Source: Rhizobium etli_C
GTDB taxonomy: Bacteria > Pseudomonadota > Alphaproteobacteria > Rhizobiales > Rhizobiaceae
Strand: one strand, 5' to 3'
NCBI RefSeq assembly: GCF_014198605.1
Contig: NZ_JACIHU010000009.1
DNA: 64,000 nucleotides
A program made the position numbers and the translations under genes. The notes beneath the pieces are model-generated. The model searched no databases. It had not been told where the DNA came from and saw nothing but the letters and a program-made list of their open reading frames with translations. Positions 7,765 to 17,331 of this stretch are shown here, piece by piece. Position 1 is the stretch's first letter, and each line of letters opens with the position of its first letter.

Positions 7765-9516
7765 TCACCCGAGTTTGGATGCGAGTGTTGGCGGGCGTAG
7801 AACGATCTGGTTCTTCATCATCCTGGCGACCGCAGGGCGATGGCTGACGACGATCAGCGTTCGACCGGCATCCTCCTTGATTGCCGAAAACACCCGCATT
7901 TCGGTATTTTCGTCGAGCGCGCTCGTGGCTTCGTCCAGGAGCAGGATCTGCGGCCGGCCGGCCAGCGCGCGCGCCAGGCCGATGCGCTGGCGCTGTCCGC
8001 CTGAAAGCCGCACCGCCTCGTCGCCCAGCCATTCGTCGAAACCTTCCGGCAGATTTTCGATGAATTCCGTGGCGCAGGCGACATCGGCGGCCCACCTGAC
8101 GTCCTCATCGGAGATATCGCGACGGAAGCGGATGTTGTCGAAGACCGTGCCCTCCATCAATTCGACATCCTGGCCCGAGACCGAGAGCAGGTGCAGCCAG
8201 CTCGCGCGGTCGATATCGGCGAGGTCCCTGCCGTCGATCGTGATCCGGCCTCGCGTCGGCCGGGTGAGATCGAGGATCATGTTCAGGATCGTCGTTTTGC
8301 CGGAGCCACTTGGTCCGGTCAGAGCCGTCGTTTCGCCTGCCTTGATCGAAAAGTTGAGGTTTTGAACGGCCGGGGCATTCGCCTGCTCATAGGTGAAGGA
8401 GACATCGTGGAAGATGATGGCTTCTGCCAGGCGGGGGACCGGCACCCCTTGCGCGGCCTGCTTGGCGTCGTCCTTTTCGGAAAGCAGCGCCAGGACGTTC
8501 TGCAGCGACGCTTCCATCTCGTAAAGGCGCAGGATCTGGGAGTCGAATCCCTTGATATGCGGCTGAAGCCTGTAAAGCAGGATGGTGGCCGAGAGCGCTG
8601 CCTTGAAATCCACCGGCAGGAATTCCGAGGACAGGATGATCGTCAGGATGACCCCGAAGGTCAGGATTTCGCTCAACAGCGAGGTCGCGGCCCCCATCCA
8701 GTCCGAGTGGCGCCAGGTCCGGCCGACTTCGCTGGATAGTGTCGCGAAGAGCTGCTGGTGGCGTTGCTCGAGGCCGAAGCTTTTGACCGCCTTCAAGGTC
8801 TGCAGCGTGGTCCAGCTCAGCTGCGTCAAGGCTTCGACGGCAGCCAGCGCCGAAGCGCCGAGACGCCGATAGGCGCCGGCAAAGAACCCCAAGGCGAAGT
8901 TATGGACGAAGCCGAAGACAAGCCCGAGCAAGGCGATCGGCCAGGCCATGACAAGCATGCCGATGCCGAAGATGACGATCGTGCCGAAATTGACACCGAG
9001 ACGCACCATGCTCGCATGGGCCGAGGATACCGCATAGGCTTCGGTGGCGATCACATTGATCAGATCGCTGCGCTCATAGTGCTGAAAGCGCTGGAACGGG
9101 ATGGTCAGGATCTTGGCGTAGAGACGGTCGCGCATGCGATCGCTGATCTTGTGGTTGATCGCGCTGGTGATCAGCGAGTTGACGAATCCGAGAAGAATGC
9201 GCAGCAGGATGGAGGTGATGAGGATACCGATCAGCACCGGTTTGGAGAGACTGAGGTCGACGCCGCCGAAAATCGCCGGAAGCCCGGCAACGGCGGAGCC
9301 GGAACCTGTGCCCTGCTGGCCGAGAATAAAGACCAGGCTCACCAGAAAGGTGATGCCGACCATCTCCGAAAATCCGGTGAGAATGCCGAGGATAATCATC
9401 ACCGTCATCTTCAGCCGCAACGCCGGCACGAGCTGCAGAAGCTCGCGGTAGCGGGCCGCGATGACCATGTTGTAGGCGCCGGCCGGCCGGGAGGCGGATG
9501 TGCGAAATCTATTCAT
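7765..9516 (-). CDS. ABC exporter (fused membrane and ATPase domains), probable glycan/glycolipid flippase
   Basis: This 583-aa half-transporter has an N-terminal membrane domain with about six helices (MTVMIILGILTGFSEMVGIT onward) and a C-terminal ATPase. The ATPase has Walker A GPSGSGKTT (about residue 400), a Q-loop region (SVSGQDVELMEGTVFDNI), signature LSGGQRQRIGLARAL, Walker B ILLLDEATSALDE and the H-loop VVSHRP. This is the MsbA/PglK-like type that works as a homodimer. The ATG at 9516 overlaps the upstream glycosyltransferase stop by 8 bases; a longer reading frame upstream is only overlap with that gene. Placed among glycosyltransferases, it most likely moves their lipid-linked product across the inner membrane. 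The substrate is inferred. Confidence 0.88.
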   Translation of the reverse strand: MNRFRTSASRPAGAYNMVIAARYRELLQLVPALRLKMTVMIILGILTGFSEMVGITFLVSLVFILGQQGTGSGSAVAGLPAIFGGVDLSLSKPVLIGILITSILLRILLGFVNSLITSAINHKISDRMRDRLYAKILTIPFQRFQHYERSDLINVIATEAYAVSSAHASMVRLGVNFGTIVIFGIGMLVMAWPIALLGLVFGFVHNFALGFFAGAYRRLGASALAAVEALTQLSWTTLQTLKAVKSFGLEQRHQQLFATLSSEVGRTWRHSDWMGAATSLLSEILTFGVILTIILSSEFLPVDFKAALSATILLYRLQPHIKGFDSQILRLYEMEASLQNVLALLSEKDDAKQAAQGVPVPRLAEAIIFHDVSFTYEQANAPAVQNLNFSIKAGETTALTGPSGSGKTTILNMILDLTRPTRGRITIDGRDLADIDRASWLHLLSVSGQDVELMEGTVFDNIRFRRDISDEDVRWAADVACATEFIENLPEGFDEWLGDEAVRLSGGQRQRIGLARALAGRPQILLLDEATSALDENTEMRVFSAIKEDAGRTLIVVSHRPAVARMMKNQIVLRPPTLASKLG

Positions 9517-10591
9517 TGTCGGCCATCCGCGACGATGTCGGGCTGAGCACGCCGCCGAGCGGCATAAAACGACCGCTGAACGGCGTGCCTGCCTGCGGAA
9601 CGGCCGCACCGGCAAAGCCGGTCTTCGATCGGGCCGAAGGCTTTCGCAGGAGCTGTTTTGCAATGCGCACGCCATGGCGTTTTGCCAGGCGATAGCTCTG
9701 CCGCAGGCTATGGACGATCAACTGCGGGCCATATTGTCCCACCATCATCGGCGCCAGCTTCCTGAGCTGGGCGTAATCGCGGTTCGCTAGGGCCTTGTTG
9801 AAATACCAGTGCGTCGTGTTGAATTTGGCGGTCTCGATATCGCGCCGCAGATGCGGGTAGCGGTCGAAAATCGGCGCCATCACCAGAGCGTGGGATTTCA
9901 GCATCCGATGGGCGTTGCTCGACATGTTTCCCCGGGTGAAGCGATAACCGGTGAGGAAATCGGGAACCAGCGCAAAGGGCAGGCTCTCGGCCAAGGCCAG
10001 ATAGAGCTTCAGATCCTCGCAGCCCTCGGCGCCGCTGTCGCGCAGCCCGGCGTCGTAGCCGCCGCAGCGCAGAACCTCGGCGCGCGGCATCAGCGGCGTG
10101 CTGCCATTGCCGATGAAGTTTTCCCGCAGCAGCGGTTCGAAGATGTTGCCTTCATGCAGGACCGGGCGTGAATGGCCGAAAATGACGCCGTTTTCGTCGA
10201 TCGCCGCATACCAGTTGTAGGCGACGCCTTGGCCGCCGGGAAATTTTTGCAGCGACTGCAGCTGGCGCTCGATCTTCTCGGGATGCCATATGTCGTCGGC
10301 ATCGACAGGCGCCACATAGACGCCCCGCGCCTCGCCGATGCCGTGGTTGCGGGCGCGGGCGACGCCGCCATTGGCCTGCCGGAGAACCCGGACACGGCGG
10401 TCGGTGAGGCTATAGTCGTTCGCAAGCGCAAAGGTGCCGTCCCGCGACCCGTCATCGACCACAAGGATTTCGAGTTTGTCGTAGGTTTGGTTCGAGACGC
10501 TTTGCAACGTTTCGAGAAGCGTCTTTTCGGCGTTGTAGGCCGGAATGACGACGGTGATCACGGGGGGTGCTGCAGTGGTGATGATTGTCAT
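9509..10591 (-). CDS. GT2-family glycosyltransferase
   Basis: The 360-aa protein carries ITVVIPAYNAEKTLLETLQS, VVDDGSRDGT, the DXD-type APVDADDIWHPEKIER and a GCEDLKLYLALAE segment equivalent to the ED-containing acceptor region. It is clearly related to the enzyme at 6650-7759; both share a V-DADD-WHP layout. The ATG at 10591 overlaps the stop of the large fusion protein by 4 bases, and its own stop overlaps the ABC exporter start, giving a chain of coupled genes. The basic C terminus (RLAKRHGVRIAKQLLRKPSAR) may bind the membrane. The sugar specificity is unknown. Confidence 0.88.
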   Translation of the reverse strand: MTIITTAAPPVITVVIPAYNAEKTLLETLQSVSNQTYDKLEILVVDDGSRDGTFALANDYSLTDRRVRVLRQANGGVARARNHGIGEARGVYVAPVDADDIWHPEKIERQLQSLQKFPGGQGVAYNWYAAIDENGVIFGHSRPVLHEGNIFEPLLRENFIGNGSTPLMPRAEVLRCGGYDAGLRDSGAEGCEDLKLYLALAESLPFALVPDFLTGYRFTRGNMSSNAHRMLKSHALVMAPIFDRYPHLRRDIETAKFNTTHWYFNKALANRDYAQLRKLAPMMVGQYGPQLIVHSLRQSYRLAKRHGVRIAKQLLRKPSARSKTGFAGAAVPQAGTPFSGRFMPLGGVLSPTSSRMADNE

Positions 10592-13587
10592 CCGATAAAG
10601 GCTCCGGGCAGGCCCATCAGTGCCGGGAAGGCTTCAAGCGGCCGGTCGCCGCGGACTTCGAGGCGCGGCAGACCGAAGACATTGTCGGAAAAGGCGGCTG
10701 TCGCGGCGCGTGTGGTGAAGCCGATCGTGTAGCCGGCAAGAGCAAGAATGCCCGGCACCCTGAAGTCGGTGGCGCCGTAGGGCAGCGCGATCGAGACCAC
10801 GGAGCCGCCGAGCCGGCTTTCCAGCGCCTGGCGCGACCGCAGGGCTTCAGCGAGCAAGGCATCGTTTTCCATCGCGCTCGCCGGCGTGTGGGAGGCGAGA
10901 TGGGAGCCGAAGCTGATGCCTTTCTGCTGCAGTTCCAGAATATCCGGCCACGCCATCAGCGCCGCCGGCTCGCCATGGGCACAATCCCACTCCGAGCGGC
11001 CGCCGATCTTGTCGGTGACGACGAAGACGTCGGCGCTGAAATCATTCTCGGCCAGGATCGGGAAGGCGTTGGCGCGGAAATCCAGATAGGCGTCGTCGAA
11101 GGTCAGCATGACGGGCCGGCCCTGGATCGGCTTGCCGCTGCGCAAAAGATTGGCGAGCGTCGGCGCCGTGACGGCGTAATAGCCGTGCCGGCGCAGGAAT
11201 TGCATCTGCTTGCGGAACATCTCCGGCGGCGTGCGGAAACGCCGCAGCGCGGCGGGGCCGTCCTCGGCGATGCGATGATACATCAGGATGGGAACCGAGG
11301 TCGTCACCTCGGTTGCCCATGCCGCCTCGCGCGCGACGCCCGCCGGTCCTGAGATGATGTGCTTTGCCACACCCACGTCCATCGGTGTCCCATGCGCCTC
11401 GATCCGCAGGACGGGATCGGCCACGGTGGCTTTGCGGAAGCGGTGGATGGCGTAAAGCGCGGTGTCGATCGTCTCTTCGAGGGCAAGCCCGGCCTGTTCG
11501 GCCAGAACCCGTCGGATCGTCTCGACCCCGAAAGGATGGCCCCAATCGAAACCGGTTCGGCCGGGCTCGTCCTGGCGCAGATGCGCATGGGCGGTGATCA
11601 GACAGCCCCCCGGCTTCAGCGCCGCCGCCATCTTGCGGCAGACGCCCGCAAGCGTCTCCTCGTCCTTCAGGTAATAAAGCACTTCCGAGCAGAGGATGAG
11701 ATCCTGATCGGGGGGAAGCTCTTGTCTGACGAAGTCGAAAACCCGGAGCTCGACATTGGAGAGGTCGCGGCAGCGTTTGGCCGCCCGGTCGATCGCCCGC
11801 TGCGAAATATCGGTGGCCGTCACCCGGCTGACCTCGCGCGCCAGCTTCTCGGTGAAGATCCCCTCGGCGCAGGCAAGTTCCAGGGCCGTTTCGGTCCCCT
11901 GCGGGATCAGGCTCATTGTCTGCGCATATTTGACCTGCTCGTACACCGACAGGTAATTCCACGGATCCGGGCGTTCGAAAATCTGCTCCCAATAGTCTTC
12001 TGCCGACTGAGCCCGGGGAGCCGGCTCTTCCTTCGCCGGCGCCGCGGCGGTTGCACGTCGCACCGGCGGCAGGCCGCCTTCGAGATCGCGCAGGATGTCG
12101 GACAGGCGGGCGTCATTATCTTGTCCGTCGCCTGGCGCCCGGGCAAGGACGGCATTGCGGCCGGTCCGCGCCAGAAGCCTTTCGAGCCGTCCGCGCCGCC
12201 GTCCGCTGCGGAGGATGAGGCCGCCGAAGGTGCGGTAGCCGCGCAGTGCCTCTCTTGTCCAGGCGGCCGCATAGGCGAGGGTGGGCTGCCGCTCGAGATG
12301 TTCTCCCGCCTGCATCTCCTGCAGGATCAGCCGGATCTGCGCCCGGATCGACAGATCACCCCAGAGCGGCCCGACGAAGGTGCCGACATGCTCGTCACCG
12401 GAAAAACCGTGCATGATCAGTGTATCGGCCTGCTCGCCCCGGGCGATCCTGGCAAGGGCGCCGAGCTCGACGCTCACCACCTGGATAGTGCCGAGCGTGA
12501 AGGATCGTCGAAGGTTGCCGGCGGAGAGCTGCCAGGCGGCGGCTTCGAGGATCTTGCGGCCGGTGCCGGGCAGGGAATGCCGCTGGATCAGCGCGACGAG
12601 CAGACGGAAAGTCGGCCACCATTGCTCGGGCCTATCGATGAGATCGTCGGCCCGGTCGGGCAGGAGGCCGGTCTGCAGGCCGTGCAGGATCACGCCGGCA
12701 AAAAAGCTCTCATAGCCTGCGGCATCTGGGATGTCCGGCAGCAGGGCGGCGAGGGTCGCTATGTCCAGGCTCGGATCGTGCTTGGCGGCGATGACCCAGA
12801 CGAGCATGCGCAATTGGCTGATGGCAGGCGTGATCCAGCTAGTCTCCGGACCCTCGGCGGGCAAGCCGTGCTGCCGGCGCAGCGCCTCGGCCTTCGTCGT
12901 CACGCAAATGGCGTCACGCACCAGTTTCGTCGGATCGCCGGAAAGCGAGCCCGGCTTCATGCGATAGAAAGCCAGACAGGCGTCGACACGGCGAAATTCT
13001 GCGCCCGCAAAGGCCATGCGCAGCCACAGATCCCACTCCTCGCAGGTCTGCAGGCTCTCATCCATGCCGCCGACGCGCTCGAAAAGGCTTTTGGGAAAGA
13101 CCACTGTATGAATGGCAAGCGCACAGAAGGACGAGAATTCGCGCCTGGCGGCACCGCCGGCGAGCGCCGGCGCCTGTTCCACCGGCATCAGCCGGCCGTC
13201 CGGGGCGACCCGGCGGTAGGAGCAATAGGCAATCGCGGGCGGTGATCTATCCTCCGCCATCGGCAGCATGGTCTCGATGAAGGTCGGATCCAGCCAGTCG
13301 TCGGCATCGAGCATGCAAAGCAGGGGGGCGGCGGCGAGGTGGGCGGCATGGTTTCTGGCCGCCGCAGCGCCGGCATTGGCCTGGCGGGCGGCGACGATGC
13401 GGCTGTCGGCTGCGGCAATCGCCTCAAGCAGCTCCCAGGTGCGGTCGCTCGAACCGTCGTCGACCACCACCGCCTGCCAGTTCGATTTCGTCTGCCGCTG
13501 CAGGCTGGCAAGCGCTTCGGCAAGCGTGTCCTCGGCGTTATAAGCAGGGATGAGGAAGGAAATGTCCGGCGCCACAGCTGTCACCAT
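10588..13587 (-). CDS. three-module protein: GT2 glycosyltransferase, NodS-like methyltransferase, NodB-like deacetylase
   Basis: This is a single 999-aa frame starting at ATG 13587, which overlaps the preceding gene's stop by 7 bases. Residues 1-230 form a GT2 domain (SFLIPAYNAEDTLAEALASL, DDGSSDRT, LDADDWLDP). Residues 230-510 are a helical linker without recognised domain. Residues 520-700 form a class I SAM methyltransferase of the NodS type (DPWNYLSVYEQVKYAQTM, then ELACAEGIFTEKLA as the SAM loop). Residues 755-999 form a polysaccharide deacetylase (VPILMYHRI, TFDDAY with the catalytic Asp and metal Asp at about 827, SHLASHT metal histidines, ALPYGA). It probably adds, methylates and deacylates one sugar in a surface glycan. 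The fusion is read directly; the reaction order is inferred. Confidence 0.88.
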   Translation of the reverse strand: MVTAVAPDISFLIPAYNAEDTLAEALASLQRQTKSNWQAVVVDDGSSDRTWELLEAIAAADSRIVAARQANAGAAAARNHAAHLAAAPLLCMLDADDWLDPTFIETMLPMAEDRSPPAIAYCSYRRVAPDGRLMPVEQAPALAGGAARREFSSFCALAIHTVVFPKSLFERVGGMDESLQTCEEWDLWLRMAFAGAEFRRVDACLAFYRMKPGSLSGDPTKLVRDAICVTTKAEALRRQHGLPAEGPETSWITPAISQLRMLVWVIAAKHDPSLDIATLAALLPDIPDAAGYESFFAGVILHGLQTGLLPDRADDLIDRPEQWWPTFRLLVALIQRHSLPGTGRKILEAAAWQLSAGNLRRSFTLGTIQVVSVELGALARIARGEQADTLIMHGFSGDEHVGTFVGPLWGDLSIRAQIRLILQEMQAGEHLERQPTLAYAAAWTREALRGYRTFGGLILRSGRRRGRLERLLARTGRNAVLARAPGDGQDNDARLSDILRDLEGGLPPVRRATAAAPAKEEPAPRAQSAEDYWEQIFERPDPWNYLSVYEQVKYAQTMSLIPQGTETALELACAEGIFTEKLAREVSRVTATDISQRAIDRAAKRCRDLSNVELRVFDFVRQELPPDQDLILCSEVLYYLKDEETLAGVCRKMAAALKPGGCLITAHAHLRQDEPGRTGFDWGHPFGVETIRRVLAEQAGLALEETIDTALYAIHRFRKATVADPVLRIEAHGTPMDVGVAKHIISGPAGVAREAAWATEVTTSVPILMYHRIAEDGPAALRRFRTPPEMFRKQMQFLRRHGYYAVTAPTLANLLRSGKPIQGRPVMLTFDDAYLDFRANAFPILAENDFSADVFVVTDKIGGRSEWDCAHGEPAALMAWPDILELQQKGISFGSHLASHTPASAMENDALLAEALRSRQALESRLGGSVVSIALPYGATDFRVPGILALAGYTIGFTTRAATAAFSDNVFGLPRLEVRGDRPLEAFPALMGLPGAFIG

Positions 13588-14759
13588 GCGCGCATCTTCC
13601 AGCGGCGCAGAACGTAAAGGGCGCCGCCGACGCAGCCGAGCATCTCCTGCTTCAGGAAAAAATCGCGCGAGGTGGCGCCCTTGCGCAGGCGTTTGCGCAA
13701 CCGGCCGGCGAAATATTTCGGGAAGGAGATGAGGATGCGCCGGAGGTTGCCGCCGTTGCCGGTGTTCTGATACTGCACCAGCAGCGCGGCGATGTGGCCG
13801 CTCATATATTGCTGGATCTGCCTGGCGAGCCCCTGCATATCCTTGCGATGAAAGTGCCAGGAAACCGCGGTCGGCTCGTAGCGGCAGACATGGCCGTGAT
13901 GCAGCAGCCGGTTCCAATATTCGGAGTCGCCCGAGCAGCCGGCCGCGCCCATATCGAGGCGGACGTCGAACAGGCCGATCTCGTCGAACACCTTGCGGCG
14001 GAAGGCCTGGCTTGCACCGGCGCCGATCGTCCAGACCGGCGCGCCGTAGCGCCTGTGGCTGTCGTAGAAATCCCGGCCGAAATCCTGCCTGATGTAACCG
14101 CGGCCGAAACCCCAGTGCTTTTCGAAGATGAACTGCGCCGGCGTTGCGAGTTCGCCGGGCAGGATCAGCCCGGTGACGCAGCCGATCTCCGGCCGGTCGA
14201 ACGCCTTCATCAGGTTCTCCAGCCATTGCCGGTGGAGAACGACGTCGTCATCGGTAAAGGCGACGAATTCGGTTTTCGCCGCGCCGATGGCGGCATTGCG
14301 GGCAAAATCCAGCCCGACCCGGTCTTCGCGGACATAGGTGGCGCCCGCTTCTTCGACGACGCGGCGGGTTGCATCGCCTGAAGAGGCATTGTCGACCACG
14401 ATGATCCCGGCAGGCTTCAGCGATTGTTCGGGAATCGAGGCCAGGCACCGGCGCAGCTCTTCCGGCCGGTCCTTGGTGCAGATCAGAATGCTGACGTCGC
14501 GATTTTGCAGAGTTGTCTGGGCGATCTGGCGCGCATGCGCGAGCGTCTCCGGCTGCACGACACGCCCGGCAAGCTCGGCGGCGGCCTCTGGCCTATCGAC
14601 ATAGGCCTGCCCGACGGGCAGGCCGTCGGCGAGAAAGACGACGAGCCCGGCCGAGATCGGCGCCGCGCCGGCATCCGGCTGATGCGAGGCGAGATCGAGA
14701 TAGTGAATCGGTACGGGAAAATTGACAGTCGCCAGATCGGACGGAATGATTTCCTGCAT
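13581..14759 (-). CDS. GT2-family glycosyltransferase, first gene of the overlapping set
   Basis: The product is 392 aa from ATG 14759, which has GAGAGAG about 7 bases upstream; an ATG at 14780 is less well placed. An N-terminal ~95-residue extension precedes the catalytic part: VSILICTKDRPEELRRCLAS, VVDNASSGD, AFTDDDVVLHRQWLENL (metal-binding DDD) and GCSGDSEYWNRLL. This resembles rhamnosyl/galactofuranosyl-type GT2 enzymes but the sugar cannot be assigned. The stop overlaps the fusion protein's start. A basic C terminus (RLRKRLRKGA) may anchor it to the membrane. Confidence 0.87.
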   Translation of the reverse strand: MQEIIPSDLATVNFPVPIHYLDLASHQPDAGAAPISAGLVVFLADGLPVGQAYVDRPEAAAELAGRVVQPETLAHARQIAQTTLQNRDVSILICTKDRPEELRRCLASIPEQSLKPAGIIVVDNASSGDATRRVVEEAGATYVREDRVGLDFARNAAIGAAKTEFVAFTDDDVVLHRQWLENLMKAFDRPEIGCVTGLILPGELATPAQFIFEKHWGFGRGYIRQDFGRDFYDSHRRYGAPVWTIGAGASQAFRRKVFDEIGLFDVRLDMGAAGCSGDSEYWNRLLHHGHVCRYEPTAVSWHFHRKDMQGLARQIQQYMSGHIAALLVQYQNTGNGGNLRRILISFPKYFAGRLRKRLRKGATSRDFFLKQEMLGCVGGALYVLRRWKMRAW

Positions 14760-14844
14760 CGTTACTCTCTCAACGCACAACGAGCACAGGCCGGCACAAA
14801 GCCGCGCCCGGAATGCGGGAAGGGCCTTGAAACCCGCGCGGCTA

Positions 14845-15798
14845 TTACGCCGCGCCCACCTTTATCTTTTCTCTGAACCAGTCGAGCGTCATCGCCACGC
14901 CCTGTTCGTAGCTGACCTTGCAGGACCACTCGGGCATGACGGCGTAGGCTCTCGTCAGGTCCGGCCGTCTGTTGGTGGGATCCTGCGGCGGCGATGGCTC
15001 GAAGACGATCGGCACGCCGCCGACCAGCTTGGAAACATATTTCGCGACTTCGAGAACGGTGATCTCGCGGTCGTTGCCGATATTCAGAGGCCCCTTGTAG
15101 TCGGTCTCGTTAATCCAAAAATAGCGCGCGAAACCGTCGACGATGTCATCGACATAGCCCCAGCTGCGCGACTGCTTGCCGTCGCCGAAGACGGTGATCG
15201 GGCGGCCGGCAAGGGCCTGGGTGACGAAGTTGGAGACGGCGCGGCCGTCGTCGGGCCGGGTGCGGGGGCCATATATATTGAAGGGGCGAATGACCTTGAC
15301 GTTCAGCCCCTTGGTGCGCTGCATCTCGAACAGCAGCGCTTCGGTGCATCTCTTGCTCTCGTCATAGGACGAGCGCGGCCCGGTACAGTCGACCTGGCCC
15401 TTGTAGGATTCCGGCTGCGGCGACACCAGAGGATCGCCGTAGATTTCCGAGGAGGAGGTGTAACCGAAACGCCCGCCCTTCTTCAACAGGTCAAGAAGCC
15501 GGAAGGCGCCGAGCAGGTTGGCCGAAATCGTCCTCTTCGGTTCCTTCATGTACCAGGGCGGCGATGCCGGCGAGGCGAGATGGTAGATCTCGTCGAATTT
15601 TTCCGATGTCTGCAGGGTCTCGACGTCCGATTTCACGAAATGAAAACGCGGATCCCTGATGTGCGAAATATTCTCGAAAAGTCCTGTCCAGAGATTATCA
15701 ACAACAACAAGCTTCTGAACGTCATTTCGAAGCAAAAGCCGATCGCAGAGATGCGAACCGATGAACCCTGCTCCGCCAGATATCAATACGCTTTTCAC
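14845..15798 (-). CDS. NAD-dependent epimerase/decarboxylase of the UDP-glucuronate decarboxylase type
   Basis: This extended short-chain dehydrogenase (317 aa) has the NAD site SGGAGFIGSHL at the N terminus. The segment SSEIYGDPLVSPQPESYKG...GPRSSYDESKR contains the catalytic Tyr-xxx-Lys and closely resembles UDP-xylose synthase, where UDP-glucuronate becomes UDP-xylose. RPFNIYGPR and SRSWGYVDDIVDG are also typical. The start is GTG at 15798, with AGG about 9 bases upstream. It lies just upstream of the glycosyltransferase operon in the same direction (85 bases), so it probably makes a nucleotide sugar, likely a pentose, for that pathway. dTDP-glucose dehydratase is a less likely alternative. 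Confidence 0.82.
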   Translation of the reverse strand: MKSVLISGGAGFIGSHLCDRLLLRNDVQKLVVVDNLWTGLFENISHIRDPRFHFVKSDVETLQTSEKFDEIYHLASPASPPWYMKEPKRTISANLLGAFRLLDLLKKGGRFGYTSSSEIYGDPLVSPQPESYKGQVDCTGPRSSYDESKRCTEALLFEMQRTKGLNVKVIRPFNIYGPRTRPDDGRAVSNFVTQALAGRPITVFGDGKQSRSWGYVDDIVDGFARYFWINETDYKGPLNIGNDREITVLEVAKYVSKLVGGVPIVFEPSPPQDPTNRRPDLTRAYAVMPEWSCKVSYEQGVAMTLDWFREKIKVGAA

Positions 15799-16176
15799 TG
15801 GATTGGGCCTCTTGACTTAAGAAAAGGTGAGTATTCATTAGCATCACCTGGAAGAACTGGCAATTACCTCGAATAATTCTGAAAATACTCGCCTATTAAT
15901 CTTAATTGTTAATTCGTATTACCCTAGGTAGTATTATCCCCTTTTGAGGAGGGCGAAGCGACCCTGGGTATGTAAGTGCTGACGCCCCTTAGTTTTCGCA
16001 GTGTATTTGGCAAGATTGTGGCCCTGTTGCACCGCAACATATTCTCGTGCAAATTCTCTATCACACGGGCAAAGACGCGCATCGGGCTAAAGTCCGACCC
16101 TCAAGGCAGCGCATCGGTTCGGACGGACGCGAGACGGGGCCGCCAGCCTGGTCCCGCGTCCGTGAGCTGTTTTCAA
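15799..16176. other. intergenic region, probable glycan-operon promoter area
   Basis: Between the epimerase and ampC there is a stretch of lower GC (15830-15945) that should hold the promoter driving the epimerase and glycan genes on the minus strand. No exact promoter element can be chosen with confidence. No gene is supported; a long plus-strand frame that starts here is antisense to ampC. Confidence 0.4.
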
Positions 16177-17331
16177 TCAATCGGCTGCAAGCGCCGTCAA
16201 TATCCGATAGGCGGCGGCAACCCGGTCCTGGTTGGGATAGTTTTTGTTGGCCAGGATGACGATGCCGATGCGCTCGCTGGGGATGAAGGCGACATAGGCG
16301 CCGAAGCCGTTGGTCGAGCCGGTCTTGTTGATCCAAACGTCGCCACGCGGTTTCATCGGCGGTTGCAGCGTAGCGACAGGGATCGTCTTCAGCATCGCCG
16401 CCGAATTGCCCTCGATCAGGCTCTGCAGGGTGGCGGGATAGGCATATTGCTCCCAGATCAGATCCTGGGTCATCGCCCCGACACTGAAATAGCCGGTGTG
16501 GGTCTTGTCGATCGCCTGCTGCAGTTTCCCGTCGAGCTTGGCCAGGCCGAAATTGGCGCCGACGAAGCGGATCATGTCGCCGGCGGTCGATCTTACGCCA
16601 TAGGCCTCGGCGGAAAGCAGGCCCGGCGTCAGCCGTGCCGGCTCGCCGCTGCGCTTATAGCCCTGGGCGTAATCGCCCTGCCGCGACTTCGGCACGTTGA
16701 TGAAGGTGCTGCTCAATCCGAGCCCGGGAAACAACCTGCCTTCCATCAACTCCGCGAAATCGCCGCGCATGGCTTTCGCGGTGATCAAGCCGAGCATGCC
16801 GATGCTCGGATTGGCATAGCTGCGTTGGGTCCCGGCGGGGTAGGAGGGGTGCCAGGCCGCAAGATATTCCATCAATTGGCCTTCGCTCTTGATCTCGTCG
16901 GGCACCTGCAGCGGAAAACCGCCGGCCGTATGGGTGGCGAGATCGATCAGCGCGACATCGCCGAACGGCCTTCCCTTCATCGCGGGAAGATGTTTGCCCA
17001 CCGGGTCGGACAAAGAAAGGTCTCCCGTCGCTTCGGCGTAAGAGGCGAGCGTCGCGGTGAAGGTTTTGCTGATCGATCCCAGTTCGAAAAGCGTGGTCGG
17101 CGCCACCGGTCTATCCGTCTCCTTCGATTCGACGCCATAGGTGAAGACCAGATCCTGGCCATCGACGGTGATGCCGACGGCCACTCCAGGGATGGCGTAT
17201 TTTTCCATGATCGGCTTGATCGCTGCATCCGCGATCGCTCTCACTTCAGCCTCGTCGGCGGCAAAGGCGCTTGCGCAAGCGCATGCCGTGATCAACGCGG
17301 CCGTTAAAAATTTTACGCCAAGGTTATTCAC
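16177..17331 (-). CDS. ampC: class C beta-lactamase (AmpC)
   Basis: The 384-aa serine beta-lactamase hydrolyses beta-lactams in the periplasm. A signal peptide runs to about residue 24 (LTAALITACACASAFA). The catalytic S86-I-S-K89, Y171-A-N173 and the K-T-G of WINKTGSTNGFG are all present, in the spacing of class C enzymes. The start is GTG at 17331 with GGAGG 7 bases upstream. It is transcribed divergently from a LysR gene that looks like ampR, the classic inducible arrangement in which muropeptides from cell wall recycling signal through AmpR. An alternative would be a DD-peptidase or esterase of the same fold, but the KTG and partner regulator favour ampC. Confidence 0.92.
   Translation of the reverse strand: MNNLGVKFLTAALITACACASAFAADEAEVRAIADAAIKPIMEKYAIPGVAVGITVDGQDLVFTYGVESKETDRPVAPTTLFELGSISKTFTATLASYAEATGDLSLSDPVGKHLPAMKGRPFGDVALIDLATHTAGGFPLQVPDEIKSEGQLMEYLAAWHPSYPAGTQRSYANPSIGMLGLITAKAMRGDFAELMEGRLFPGLGLSSTFINVPKSRQGDYAQGYKRSGEPARLTPGLLSAEAYGVRSTAGDMIRFVGANFGLAKLDGKLQQAIDKTHTGYFSVGAMTQDLIWEQYAYPATLQSLIEGNSAAMLKTIPVATLQPPMKPRGDVWINKTGSTNGFGAYVAFIPSERIGIVILANKNYPNQDRVAAAYRILTALAAD

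Noticed and set aside
15976..17307. 443-codon open frame on the plus strand
   Set aside because: It is antisense to ampC, whose catalytic motifs are clear; its product is low-complexity Arg/Gly/Asp sequence without a domain.
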